DNA of 64,000 nt, from NCBI RefSeq assembly GCF_963678635.1, contig NC_087068.1, positions 622,001-686,000 of the forward strand. The letters are read 5' to 3'. The position numbers and the translations under genes were made by a program. The DNA comes from Symsagittifera roscoffensis. Its lineage: Eukaryota > Xenacoelomorpha > Acoela > Convolutidae. Below are positions 40,019-52,519 of this stretch, piece after piece. Numbering within the stretch: the stretch's first letter is position 1; each line of letters opens with the position of its first letter. Below the pieces are notes generated by a model. The model was not told the DNA's origin. It was given only the letters and a program-made list of their open reading frames with translations, and ran no database searches.

Positions 40019-43000
40019 AAAAAAGTTTCAATCATGTAAATTAATGTGCATCAAAACACAAGGAATTACCAAAAAAAAACTTACGCTTAAAAAATAGTTA
40101 TATGCAAAACAACTCCGATTTTCAACAACCACGAGGAAAAATATTCTGTAGTTCAATACAATGACTACAAAAATGATACTCATAAATCGAAACCAAGACT
40201 CAAGGTGCTCAAACTTGATAAAGAAAAACAGTAACTGGAGTTTCCTCTTCTGGTAAATTAATCGTTTGAATAACTAGGATGGTGTATTTTTTACGAGATT
40301 GTCTTCACTCGTTTGTGTGCCAAAAATCAAGCAACATTCACAGAACAAAAAAAAACAGAGCTTTACTAATTGCATAGAAGTAGCTCTCTCACCAAATCGA
40401 GATCAACTTTCAGTCACGGACAAATGCGAAATGTCAATTTTAAAAAAGTAAATACACCATTCTATTACAATGCGCGGAGCTACTAGCGTTAAAGCTACTC
40501 AAGAATAACTCAAAAAGAAGTCTGGTTTTTTGACAGTTTATATTTTTTTACAATGATTGCAATCATGTTCCTAACTAGCGCACTTCTTTTTCTGTAAGGT
40601 GACAGAGATATTTTCATATCTACTGTTTTGAATAAACGAGAAGGAAAAATATTTACACTAATTTAGGGCAACATCAGAGTTCGTGATGTTTCGGTTCTCA
40701 AAACCCTAACTCCTAAGCTTCTCAAATAGCTATATTTTTTGCATGACGAAAAATTAGAGTCTGCGTTATTTCAAAACATCCAAAGTTAAATATAAAACTT
40801 CTATTTTGATAGACATCACCTATAACCTTAAAATTGTACTTAAAAAACTGATAATTTTGATGAACTTGCAAAATCCATTGATTATGAACAAGCATACGAC
40901 ACAAATTTGATACTAATGGAAAAAACAACAAAAACTATTACAATTTGAAAAAAAAATCTAAAAAACTCTTACCACATAAAACTAAGAGGTATTTTAAAGT
41001 AGAACAAATCAACGCAAACACCATGAAAAAGATGTGGTTTGAACTTTCAACTCAAAATCAGACAATTATTTGATTGCATATAAAATGAGCGCCACAAAAA
41101 AAAATTATGTATGTAATGATACACCAGAACCTAATCTCATAGATCACAGTGTTGTTTCACAATTATTCAATTCATAAACCATCGAGCAACAGAGAGGAAA
41201 GACGATGAATTTTATAGGAAATTCAAAAAATTTACAAACAAAAAACCACTTCTAAAAACTCGTTTGGAGACTCAAGAGAAAACAGTTTCAAAGTTTCAAG
41301 ACTAGGCTACTGGTTCAAAACAAAACCTGAAATTGAATTTTTTGAGCAAAAAAATAAACATGAAATATGAGCGACACAAAACTTTACCAGAATCATGAAT
41401 CATAAACCAGAATCATCAACAGGCGCAAAAGTTTCAATCATGTAAATGAATGTGCATCAAAACACAAGGATTTACCAAAAAAAAACTTACGCCTAAAATG
41501 ATAGTTATATGCAAAACAACTCCAATTTTAAACAACCACGAGGGAAAATGTTCTGTAGTTCATTACAATGACTACATATATGATACTCAAAAATCGAAAC
41601 CATGACTCAAGGTGCTCAAACTTGATAAAGAAAAACAGTAACTGGAGTTTCCTCTTCTGGTAAATTAATCGTTTGAATAACTAGGATGGTGTATTTTTTA
41701 CGAAATTGTCTTCACACGTTTGTGTGCCAAAAAATCAAGCAACATTAACAGAACAAAAAAACAGAGCTTTACTAATCGCATAGAAGTAGCTCTCTCACCA
41801 AATCGAAATCAACTTTCAGTCACGGACCAATGCGAAATGCCAATTTTAAAAAAAGTAAATACACCATTCTATTACAATGCGCGGAGCTCCTAGCGTTAAA
41901 GCTACTCAAGAATAACTCGAAAAGAAGTCTAGTTTTTGACAGTTTATATTTTTTTACAATGATTGCAATGATGTTCCTAACTAGCGCACTTCTTTTTCTG
42001 TAATTTGACAGAGATATTTTCATATCTACTGTTTTGAATAAACGAGAAGGAAAAATATTTATACTAATTTGGGGCAACATCAAAGTTTTTCATCTAAACT
42101 GCAAAAGTCTGAAGATGTAAAAATGCATCCTGAAGAACTAGTAGAAAAATGCCGATATAAAACATTTAATAGATTCTCTGAGACATGGCTCAAAAATCAA
42201 AAAATTTAACTGGTGAACACTGGATAGCAAACAGTTTACCACATTTTGCTGTGACAGATCTACAGAGTTCGTGATGTTTCGGTTCTCAAAACCCTAACTC
42301 CTAAGCTTCTCAAATAGCTATATTTTTTTGCATGACAAAAATATTAGAGTCTGCGTTTTTTCAAAACATCCAAAATTAAATATAAAACTTCTATTTTGAT
42401 AGACATCACCTATAACCTTAAAAATGTACTTAAAAAACTAATAATTTTGATGAACTTGCAAAATCCATTGATTATGCACAAGCATACGACACAAATTTGA
42501 TACTAATGGAAAAAAAACAAAAAAAAATATTACGATTTAAATAAATATCTAAAAAACTCTTAGGACATAAAACTAAGAGTTCTTTTAAAGTAGAACAAAT
42601 CAACGCAAACACCATGAAAAAGATGCGGTTTGACTTTTAACTCAAAATCAGACAATTATTTGATTGCATATAAAATGAGCGCCACAAAAAAAAATTATGT
42701 ATGTAATGATACACCAGAACCTAATCTCATAGATCACAGTGTTGTTTCACAATTATTCAATTCATAAACCATCGAGCAACAGAGAGGGAAGACGATGAAC
42801 TTTATAGGAAATTCAAAAAATTTACAAACAAAAAACCATCTAAAAAATTCGTTTGGAGACTCAAGAGAAAACAGTTTCAAAATTTCAAGACTAGGCTACT
42901 TGTTCAAAACAATACCTGAAATAAAATTTTTCAAGCAAAAAAAAAAACATGAAATATGAGCGACACAAAACCTTACCAGAATCATGAATCATAAACCAGA

Positions 43001-43879
43001 ATCATCAACAGGCGGGCGCGAGATAAAAAGTGCTTGAAAATTTGTTATATTAACAACTAAGTGAATACCTATTAATCTATAGCTTACTAAACAAAACACA
43101 AGGCAGATTTGATTCATCATAGTTGACTTGGAATGCAATACATCACCGTACTGATCTTTTCGAAATTGTATGGATAGAAACAAAGACGTCGTCGTAGCCT
43201 CTTTAGACGTTTGAAAAGCGTTGACTCAATAGATCGAATTACTTTCGTATCGAAAATCGGAAAAAAAAATCACTATGAAAGAATATAAGCTGTCAATGAA
43301 TGGCTGATCAAAATCACTGCTCATCATGCAAATTCAAATTTGACATTGCACGAACTGTGCGTATGTAATGCTAATGCCAAAATAAATCAATTGATTAGTT
43401 TTGTGTCATTTTTTAAAATTCTAGTCTTACAATTTTCGCACATAAAAACATTATGTGAAGATTTTTTCATAATTTTTTTTTTTACAAAACACCTATAAGT
43501 TTGCATAAATTTGAAAATACGTGATTCTGAAAAATTGCATAAATTTTGTGTGTCCAACATTTTTTTGAAAAAACCTTGTGCTTGAAGATATTTGACTGGT
43601 ATTTTCGGTCTCTTATGGTCAATCCAGGTATAAAAAAAAACGGTGAAATAGGGATATGGTTTTTTGTTGTGCGGGTCAATCATTGTCAAAGTGCAACTCT
43701 GCCTCTGTGTAAGAAAACATGACACAAACTAATAAAGATAGTTTGTAGAAAAAAAAAGATTTAAAACCTGTTGGGATTTCAAGAGTTGCATCGCCCAAAG
43801 TATCAATTGACCCGGCCTAAGTGACCTCGTGTGATTGTCGTTAACCTCCACCTATCCGAACAGTTTGGAATGTCTGTAG

Positions 43880-44029
43880 AGGTCACTTCCACCTATGTCT
43901 CGACACCCCAGGACAGTCTTCAACATCACAGGCGCCACAGACGCCTTTGGGAAGATACTCATTCTGTCGCCCACCTTCTTAAACCAAGTTAGATCAATCA
44001 AGTGGCTACAGTTTGTTCTCATCAAATAG
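43880..44029 (+). other. GC-richer exon-like patch in module D, copy 1
   Basis: A 150-bp open patch after an AG (TGTCTGTAG) with TTCAACATCACAGGCGCC and CTCATTCTGTCGCCCACC; it ends in TAG. It stands out from its AT-rich surroundings and recurs in D2 and D3. A GTTAGA inside it could be a splice donor. Its peptide (FNITGATDAFGKILILSP) might belong to a secreted or glycosyl-transferase type protein, but this is not established. Confidence 0.3.
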
Positions 44030-44957
44030 AATTTTTATGGGTCAATAGAACTCAAATTTGTTACCCAAGAGTCTGCGTTATTTCAAAACATCCAAAGTTA
44101 AATATAAAACTTAGATTTTGATAGACATCACCTATAACCTTAAAAATGTACTTCAAAAACTGGTAGTTTTGTTGAACTTGCAAAATCCATTGATTATGCA
44201 CAAGCATACGACACAAATTTGATACTAATGGAAAAAACAATAGTAATTATTAAAATTTAAAAAAATATATCTAAAAACTCTCACGACATAAAACAAAGAG
44301 TTCTTCTAAAGTTGAACAAATCAACGCGAACACCATGAAAAAGATGTGGTTTGAATTTTCAACTCAAAATCAGACAATTATTTGATTTCATATTAAATGA
44401 GCGCCACAACAAAAAAATTATATATGTAATGCTACACCAAAACTTATTCTCATAGATCACAGTGTTGTTTTACAATTATTCAATTCATAAACCACCGAGC
44501 AACAGAGAGGGAACACGATGAACTTTATTGGAAATTCAAAAACTTTTTAAAGAAAAAACCACTTCTAAAAAACTCGTTTGGAGACTCAAGAGAAAACAGT
44601 TTCAAAATTTCAAGACTAGGCTACTTGTTCAAAACAAAACCTGAAATTAAATTTTTCGAGCAAAAAAATAAACATGAAATATGAGCGACACAAAACCTTA
44701 CCAGAATCATGAATCATAAACCAGAATCATCAACAGGCGCAAGATAAAAAGTGCTTGAAAATTTGTTATATAAACAACTAAATGAATATCTATTAACCTA
44801 TAGCTTACTAAACAAAACACAAGGCAGATTTAAATCATCATAGTTGACTTTGAATGCAATACATCACCGTACTGATCTTTTCGAAATTTTATGCATAGAA
44901 ACAAAAACGTCGCCGTAGCCTCTTTAGACGTTTGAAAAACGTTGACTCAATAGATCC

Positions 44958-46491
44958 TACGTTTTTAAATCTTGGATGAAATAATCTGGGTTTCTTTCAA
45001 TCAACTTTCGAGATGATTGATAACTTCATCAGCAAAAGAGAACAAAATATTAAATCACAGAATCAGACTGGATATTACTCAACAAAGTTATGCATCGAGC
45101 AGACAAATACCTAAAAAATGCAAAGTAATTGATTATGCAGATGATACAGATGATACTTTAAATGTTCTGAAATCATTTCAATATTTATTTTGACAGTATG
45201 CATCTACAAAAACTTTATCAGAGTTTTTCTCATAGTTTTACACCTGAACATTGACTATACCCAAACCTGAGCACTGACAAAATGAGCTGATTGTTTTCAG
45301 CAACAAGTAAAGTAGAAATGACTAAAACATAATCAATACAGCCAGATGACTTTACTTTTGTAGAAAAATCACAAATAGAATACTCAAGAGTTATCTCTGA
45401 TACCTATCTTACACTTCAGGACAAATTAACAAGCATCTTGACAAAAAAACTGTAGAATTAAAACAATACAATCAATTGAAAAACCTCTAGCACTCAAATC
45501 TTGAGTTTTTTTAAGAACGCATCAATAATTAGTGATCTTCAATAACCATCAAATTTTCTAAGCAAAATAACAAAAAACTCAGGAGTATCACTCAAAAAAA
45601 AACAGCCCAGCTTGGCAATTAAGACCTGCTGCAAAAAAAAGAAATTGAAACTGATCTACAATTGAATCTTAAATAACTACCAAAACAATGTTCCTTGATT
45701 GGAGATAAGTATGCCATCTCTGGAAAGTAAAAAACATGATCAAATACCAGCATATACAAGAATCAAACTCGAAGGGAAAGAAAGAACAAAAAGTTATTCT
45801 TTCAGGAACAATGCTTTCAATGGTCAAAACAACAAATTCGAACACTTTTTTAGAAGTATTGCATTAGTAGGCGATTAAATTGAAGACAAAGTCCTTTCTA
45901 AAACAACCGAATAAAAGGTTCTTTGATGAAAGCTATCTAAATTATTGTTTTTTTCTTAAGAAAGGTCATGTCAAAAAATGAACAAAAACTAGACACAATG
46001 CGCTGCTTCCAGTTTAGAAAGAAATTTAGACAAGATTTCTCGTATCAAGGCGAAGCCCTGAATGTTTGGACTGTCTTTTAAGGTTAATGGAGCATTAAAA
46101 ATTTAGACGAAATAAAAAGAAAAAAAAATTTCTGAAATTTGTAATTTTTTAATGAAATTTCGCTCCTTGTAACAAATCAATTATGGCAAATAAGCTTCTT
46201 TCAACCAATTTAGAATGATTTCCAAGACGCAATAAATCTCTGCTTACGCGATATTAGTGCGAATTATTTCCCGCGTTAATTGTCCCAAATTGGCCAAAAT
46301 GGCCAAAATGGCCATCTTCAAATCCCCGAAACTTTACGAAAAATGATCACAGGTGAAATATATTTTCAGATTTGAGCTCAAGACAACAATACCTTTTGAA
46401 AGATATGAAAAAAATCCGTCAAAATGGCTACTTAAAAAGTCAAAATTTGTCTGAAGAAAAAAAACTCACCCCGAGCACAAAAATTCCGTTA
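44958..46491. mobile_element. 1.5-kb insertion at the C/D module junction, unclassified
   Basis: In the first array unit module C passes directly into D (CAATAGATCGAATTACTTTCG). In the next unit the two sides, ...CAATAGATC and TTACTTTCGTATCG..., are 1.5 kb apart. The inserted DNA is not repeated elsewhere in the window. It contains TGGCCAAAA repeated three to four times near 46,290 and ORFs of up to 62 codons with no recognised content. No terminal repeats or target duplication are clear. Confidence 0.55.
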
Positions 46492-47128
46492 CTTTCGTAT
46501 CGAAAATTGGAATTGAAAAAATTTACTATGAAAGAAGATAAGCTGTCGATGAATAGCTGATCAAAACCACTGCTCATCATGCAAATTCAATTTTGACATT
46601 GCACGAACTGTGCGTATGTGATGCTAATGCCAAAATATATCAATTGATTAGTTTTGTGTCACTGTTTAAAATTCAAGTCATACAATTTTCGAACATAAAA
46701 ACATTATGTGAAGAATTTTTCATATATTTTTTTGTCAAAACACCTATAAGTTTGCATAAACTTGAAATTACGTGATTTTGAAAAACTGCATAAATTTTGT
46801 GTATCTAACATTTTTTAAAAAAAAAACCGTGTGCTTGAAGATATTTGACTGGCATTTTCGGTCTCTTATGGTCAATCCAGGTATGAAAACGGTGATATAG
46901 GGATATGGTTTTTTGTTGAGCGGGTCAATCATTGTCAAAGTGCAACTCTGCCTCTGTGTAAGAAAACATGACACAAACTAATAAAACTAAATTGTAGAAA
47001 AAAAAAGATTTAAAACCTGTTGGGATTTCAAGAGTTGCATCGCCCAAAGTATCAATTGACCCTGCCTAAGTGACCTCGTGTGGCTATCGTTAACCTCCAC
47101 TTATCCGAACAGTTTGCAATGTCTGCAG

Positions 47129-47278
47129 AGGTCACTTCCACCTATGCCTCGACACCCCAGGACAGTCTTCAACATCACAGGCGCCACAGACGCCTTTGGG
47201 AAGATACTCATTCTGTCGCCCACCTTCTTAAACCAAGTTAGATCAATCAAGTGGCTACAGTTTGTTCTCATCAAATAG
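47129..47278 (+). other. GC-richer exon-like patch in module D, copy 2
   Basis: Same patch as at 43,880 with a better pyrimidine-type acceptor (TTTGCAATGTCTGCAG). It differs from copy 1 at one base inside the patch, which changes Ser to Pro. Confidence 0.3.
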
Positions 47279-48985
47279 AACTTTTATGGGTCAATAGAAC
47301 TCAAAACTTGCTACCCGAGAGTAAGCAACACTGACAGCTGCTGAAGTTGAGTCAATAATATATAATTTTAGATTCGCATTTTCAAAGAAGTTTCCGACCA
47401 AATTTCATTTTTTCGCTTTGAAAAACTGCTTCTTTAAGTAAACGGCAGCAAACTGATTTCAATTTTCAAACTTTACATGAAAAAATCTTTGAAAATCCTT
47501 GTTTAAACGAGTTCCTTCCCCCACCGAGCACCATTGATTCTAATTGATTATAATGGATTTTCGAGACAAAAATAATTCGTTAGAATGCATTACAGATGTA
47601 AAATTCGGACCACGAAATCGATTATTTTGCCAATATAAAAAAAAATAAACATGAAATATGAGCGACATAAAACCTTACCAGAATCATGAATCATAAACCA
47701 GAAGCATCAAAAGGCGCAAAAGTTTCAATCATGTAAAAAAATGTGCATCAAAACAAGGATTTACCACAGAAACTTACGCCTAAAATTATAGTTATATGCA
47801 AAACAACTCCGATTTTAAACAACCACGAGGGAAAACGTTCTGTAGTTCATTACAATGACTACATATATGATACTCATAAATCGAAACCATGACTCAAGGT
47901 GCTCAAACTTGATAAAGAAAAACAGTAACTGGAGTTTCCTCTTTTGGTAAATTAATCATTTGAATAATTAGGATGGTGTATTTTTTACGAAATTGTCTTC
48001 ACTCGTTTGCGTGCCAAAAAATCAAGCAACATTAATAGAACAAAAAAACAGAGCTTTACTAATCGCATAGAAGTAGCTCGCTCACCAAATCGAAATCAAC
48101 TTTCAGTCACGGACCAATGCGAAATGCCAATTTAAAAAAAGTAAATACACCATTCTATTACAATGCGCGGAGCTACTAGCGTTAAAGCTACTCAAGAATA
48201 ACTCGAAAAGAAGTCTGGTTTTTGACAGTTTATATTTTTTTACAATGATTGCAATGCTGTTCTTAACTAGCGCACTTCTTTTTCTGTAATTTGACAGAGA
48301 TATTTTCATATCTACTGTTTTGAATAAACGAGAAAATTTATTTATAACGTTCGTATCGAAAATCGGAATAAAAAAAATTCACTATGAAAGAAGATAAGCT
48401 GTCGATGAATAGCTGATCAAAACCACTGCTCATCATGCACATTCAAATTTGACATTGCACGAACTGTGCGTATGTGATGCTAATGCCAAAATATATCAAT
48501 TGATTAGTTTTGTGTCACTGTTTAAAATTCTAGTCATACAATTTTCGAACATAAAAACATTATGTGAAGATTTTTTCATAAATTTTTTTTTGACAAAACA
48601 CCTATAAGTTTGCATAAATTTGAAAATACGTGATTTTGAAAAATTGCATAAATTTTGTGTATCTACTATTTTTAAAAAAAAAAACCGTGTGCTTGAAGAT
48701 ATTTGACTGGCATTTTTGGTCTCTTATGGTCAATCCAGGTATGAAAACGGTGATATAGGGATATGGTTTTTTGTTGAGCGGGTCAATCATTGTCAAAGTG
48801 CAACTCTGCCTCTGTGTAAGAAAACATGACACAAACTAATAAAACTAAATTGTAGAAAAAAAAGATTTAAAACCTGTTGGGATTTCAAGAGTTGCATCGC
48901 CCAAAGTATCAATTGACCCGGCCTAAGTGACCTCGTGTGGTTATCGTTAACCTCCACTTATCCGAACAGTTTGCAATGTCTGCAG

Positions 48986-49135
48986 AGGTCACTTCCACCT
49001 ATGCCTCGACACCCCAGGACACTCTTCAACATCACAGGCGCCACAGACGCCTTTGAGAAGATACTCATTCTGTCGCCCACCTTCTTAAGCCAAGTTAGAT
49101 CAATCAAGTGGCTACAGTTTGTTCTCATCAAATAG
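48986..49135 (+). other. GC-richer exon-like patch in module D, copy 3
   Basis: Same patch again. It differs from copy 2 by three bases that I can see, all changing the amino acid (Val to Leu, Gly to Glu, Asn to Ser), which argues against strong selection on the protein. Confidence 0.3.
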
Positions 49136-49759
49136 AACTTTTATGGGTCAATAGAACTCAAAACTTGCTACCCGAGAGTAAGCAACACTGACAGCTGCTG
49201 AAGTTGAGTCAATAATATATAATTTTAGATTCGCATTATCAAAGAAGTTTCCAACCAAATTTCATTTTTTTCGCTTTGAAAAACTGCTTCTTTAAGTAAA
49301 CGGCAGCAAACTGATTTCAATTTTCAAACTTTACATTTAAAAATCTTTGAAAATCCTTGTTTAAACGAGTTCCTTCCCCCACCGAGCACCATTGATTCTA
49401 ATTGATTATAATGGATTTTCGAGACAAAAATAATTCGTTATAATGCATTACAGATGTAAAATTCGGACCACAAAATCGATTATTTTGCCAATATAATCGA
49501 TTTCTTTTGAAAAAAAAATTAATCCATTATAGTCCATTTAAATCGATTATAATCCATTATTTTTGGCACTGAAATCGATTACTTTTGCCAAAATAATCCA
49601 TTATAATTGATTGTTTTTGAAATAAAATCCATCATAATCCATTTTAATCTATTATGTTTTCAGAACTAAATTCGATTAATTTTGGAGAAATCTTTGCTAA
49701 GTGTACAGGAAATTTACAAAAAGTGTGCTATGCCTTTTACTGAACGCCATGTCACAACG

Positions 49760-50100
49760 TCATCACCCCCTCAATTTTTTTACCTCCCCAAACTAAAGAG
49801 GGGGCGGTAAACTGGGGGGTGTCAATCGTCAGCTCCCCCTCCCCCGAAATCAACTAATAAATAATCCCCAACCCCCCACCGTGTTGAACAATAAGGGGGA
49901 AGGGCGGATGGCAGTTGTGGTAAACTAGCAGGGGGTGAACGGAAGGGGGGGTTGGGTAAACGCTTCATCTGCGTAAAATAAACTGGGGGGTAAGGTACAC
50001 TGGGGGGGGGGGGGGTTAAAGTTAACGTGGGGGAGGGGGGTATAAAGTAAATTGAGGGTTTAAACCGGGCGGGCGGGGGAGTGGGAGGGGGTTCAATCAG
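49760..50100. repeat. G-tract cluster with GTAAACTGGGGGG units
   Basis: Runs of five or more G on the plus strand recur every 15-40 bp (about 49,800, 49,815, 49,900, 49,930, 49,945, 49,985, 50,005-50,015, 50,030, 50,070), many preceded by GTAAACT or GGTAAA; a few C-runs occur at 49,830-49,880. Such spacing could form G-quadruplexes. Confidence 0.75.
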
Positions 50101-50814
50101 AATATTTAAGTTTAAGATAAAAACAAACATATACATTTTAGTGTGCGATTTTATGAAATTTACGTAGCAACTGCTCTAAACAGGGAATGAGATAATTTTG
50201 AAAAAAGTTGGTTGTAAATTTCACGAATAATGTCTCGAAAAAATCCATTATAATCGATTATAACCGATCATAATGGATTACTTTGGAATGAAAAATATGA
50301 AGATTATAACCCATTTTAAATGGATTATAATTGATTACAATGGATTATATTGATATAAAAAATATTCCGATAATAATCCATTTTTAATGGTTTATATTCG
50401 ATTATTTTTTAAAATTGTAGATAGTGACCATGTTATGACAATATAATCGATTATGACCCGCACCTGGGTTCATGGGTGATAATCGATTATAATGGATTTC
50501 ATTGGTTAAAATGTTGTCTTTATAATCGAATATCATGGCATATTTAGACCACGTAATCGATTTTTAGTTTCTTATAACCGATTATTTTTGAAAAACTTAA
50601 ATCCATTAAAACGAATTATAATTTTTTGTAATCCATTTTTGTTTTAAATATAAAGGATTATTTTTTGCACATAAATTGATTTAATTTTTGTAAAAAAATG
50701 ACTCTAATTTTTGCAATTTTCTGCGAAACTCGAACAAACAGTTTATCCAGGGGCGGCCAATCCAAAAAGTGCCCAAAAACAGCATTTTTGACCAGTTCCT
50801 CACGTCCTCTCAAC

Positions 50815-50960
50815 GTACACCCCACCCCCAAGTACCCTCACCCACGACTTACCGCCCCCCCCCCCCCACGTAACCCTCCAACCACGACGTACCCCTCTTT
50901 CTAGTTAGGGGACATTTAACTGTAGTACGGATAAGCGTGGGGGGGGGGGGGAGTTGGTGA
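50815..50960. repeat. C-tract cluster followed by a G run
   Basis: CACCCCACCCCCAAGTACCC, a run of about 14 C near 50,850, then ACCCCTC, and a run of about 13 G at 50,939-50,951. With ACGTAACCC, ACGTACCCC and ACGACTTACC it resembles an inverted, shorter version of the G-tract cluster at 49.8-50.1 kb. Confidence 0.65.
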
Positions 50961-51524
50961 GGGATCTATAGGTAACTTTTTGTACATAAACTCGATTGAA
51001 AATAGGAAAAAATGGAAAGAAGCGAAAGAACAAAATAACTAACTTGTTTAACAAAATTATGATAAAATGAAAACACTACACAAAAAGTTTTAAATAAATA
51101 GATTATAATCCATTATAATCGATTAAAATGGATTACTTTTATTTTGTTAAAATTTTTCAAAAAAAAATAGATTATAATTGATTGTACGGGGATTTTATTG
51201 CTTAAAAAATATTATCATTAAAATCCATTTTCAATCGATTATAATAGAATATTTTTGTTATTTTATAGAGACTGACAATGAAAACCCAATATGATCGAGT
51301 ATTATCCATGAAACTTCATTGCGGGGATCCATGGGCGCTCGGTGCGGGTTTATTGAGGAGTTTCAGAGCCTTATGAAAGCCCATAAAACTGGGCTGTTAT
51401 TTTTATAAATTGAAAGCGAACTTTGGAAAGTATTGCGAAAACCAACAAATGTTTTTGTAATTTAATTAACTGCAAGAAAACAAACCTGATTCGCAGCTAA
51501 TCACTTGATAATAGATAGAAACAG

Positions 51525-51748
51525 GCATGCTCAAGATCTCAAATGGGGCGAAAAGACCTTCAACCGGTTTAGTTGGCATAATTGTTGCCCACCAGTTGTG
51601 TGACAAGTTCGACATCATCGGGTTTGGATCTGAGAACCTGAACAGGAGACATTTCTATCGGCACTACTACGACAAAAAAGGAAAATACGAGTTCCGTCAC
51701 AATCATCGCCTCGAGATGTCAATGCTGAAGTTGTGGGTGAGAAAAAAA
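51525..51748 (+). CDS. Exon of a GT29-family sialyltransferase (motifs S, III and VS)
   Basis: The open stretch reads KRPSTGLVGIIVAHQLCDKF then DIIGFGSEN: Pro-Ser-Thr-Gly, then Cys-Asp and Gly-Phe-Gly at the spacing of sialyl-motif S, including the Cys that pairs with motif L. RHYYD follows (motif III, HYY-D/E), then HNHRLE (51,698-51,715), the H-x4-E of motif VS. GT29 enzymes move sialic acid from CMP-sialic acid to glycans in the Golgi lumen. An AG (51,523-51,524) precedes the segment and an in-frame stop at 51,512 shows that it cannot extend much further left without splicing. GTAAGT at 51,749 is a strong donor (GTGAGA at 51,737 an alternative); without splicing the frame runs to TAA 51,812. 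Motif L and the membrane anchor are not seen, so this is one exon of a gene extending outside, or an isolated pseudogene fragment. Related enzymes are found in many metazoans. Confidence 0.7.
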
Positions 51749-51814
51749 GTAAGTGCCTTTCAAACGGTGTGGAAACTTATGCGATATCCAATAAGACAAA
51801 AATTCAATTTTTAA

Positions 51815-52028
51815 CCGAAACAGAAAACGAATGTCATCGAGGCATAAAAACTCAACCGGAAAACGAAAAACATCGCAGTTTAGTCGCTGCAGTCTGGAAA
51901 AAAATCTAGAATTCTTCCACGAGCCTCAAGTCTACACACGGTGTCCAAAAAGTATTGGTCATTGTGTAATGAGTTCCTAAAAAGTGGTAATTTTTCTCTC
52001 ATAGCTCTTCTGAGACTTTTTGGACAAT
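51815..52028. other. Short unassigned stretch between exon and minisatellite
   Basis: No recognised feature. If the GTAAGT donor is used, this is intron, and the minisatellite that follows would also be intronic or lie in the 3' flank. Confidence 0.35.
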
Positions 52029-52519
52029 TACGGTTGAAAATTACCTCGAGCTCAGTCAAAACATACCTCGAGCACAATCGAACTATGACTCGAGCACATT
52101 TGAAATATACCTCAAGCACGGTCGAGCACCGTCAAAATATACCTCTAGCCTCGTCAAAACTTACCTCTAGCTTGATCAAAAAATACATCGAGCACGGTCG
52201 AAACAAACCTCACGCCTCGTCAAAACTTACCTCGAGCTTGATCGAAAAATAGCTGGAGCACGGTCAAAACATACCTCCAGCTCGGTTCAATTATACCTCG
52301 AGCACGATCGAAATATACATCGAGCACAGTCGAACATAGCTCGAGCACGATTGAAACACACCTCACGCACGGTCGAGCACGGTGGAAACTTACCTCGAGC
52401 ACGATCGAAATATACCTCGAGCACAGTTGAAACATACCAAGAGCAGTGTGGAAAAACATACCTCGAGCACGGTCGAATCATACCTCGAGCACAGTCCAAA
52501 CATACCTCGAGCACGGTCG

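Larger units (their letters stand above)
40019..49495. repeat. Mosaic array of five repeat modules (A-E) in permuted order
   Basis: By direct reading the order is A1 (40,019-40,673), B1 (40,674-41,426), A2 (41,427-42,085), short unique part, B2 (42,263-43,016), C1 (43,017-43,236), D1 (43,237-44,067), B3 (44,068-44,736), C2 (44,737-44,957), insertion, D2 (46,492-47,317), E1 (47,318-47,640), end of B (47,641-47,717), A3 (47,718-48,344), D3 (48,345-49,172), E2 (49,173-49,495). Copies of a module are very similar. The simplest ancestor is a unit A-B-C-D-E of about 3 kb that was tandemly repeated and trimmed by deletions. No transposase or other domain was recognised in any module. Confidence 0.8.
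49480..51300. repeat. AT-rich degenerate repeat of ATAATCGATTATAATCCATT type
   Basis: Overlapping words AATCGATTATAAT, AATCCATTATAAT and TAATGGATTA recur dozens of times in irregular spacing and both orientations at 49,480-49,680, 50,230-50,700 and 51,090-51,260. Many units are near-palindromic. G/C tracts interrupt the array. No gene is visible. Confidence 0.8.

Noticed and set aside
41820-42083. Minus-strand ORF of 87 codons in repeat module A as a gene
   Set aside because: It recurs in broken form in the other A copies and has no recognisable domain.
46372-46560. Lys-rich 62-codon ORF in the 1.5-kb insertion
   Set aside because: Low-complexity, A-rich composition; nothing supports it as a gene.
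49790-50100. Telomere-type G repeats
   Set aside because: The G runs lack a fixed short period and sit inside AT-rich repeats with unrelated DNA on both sides.
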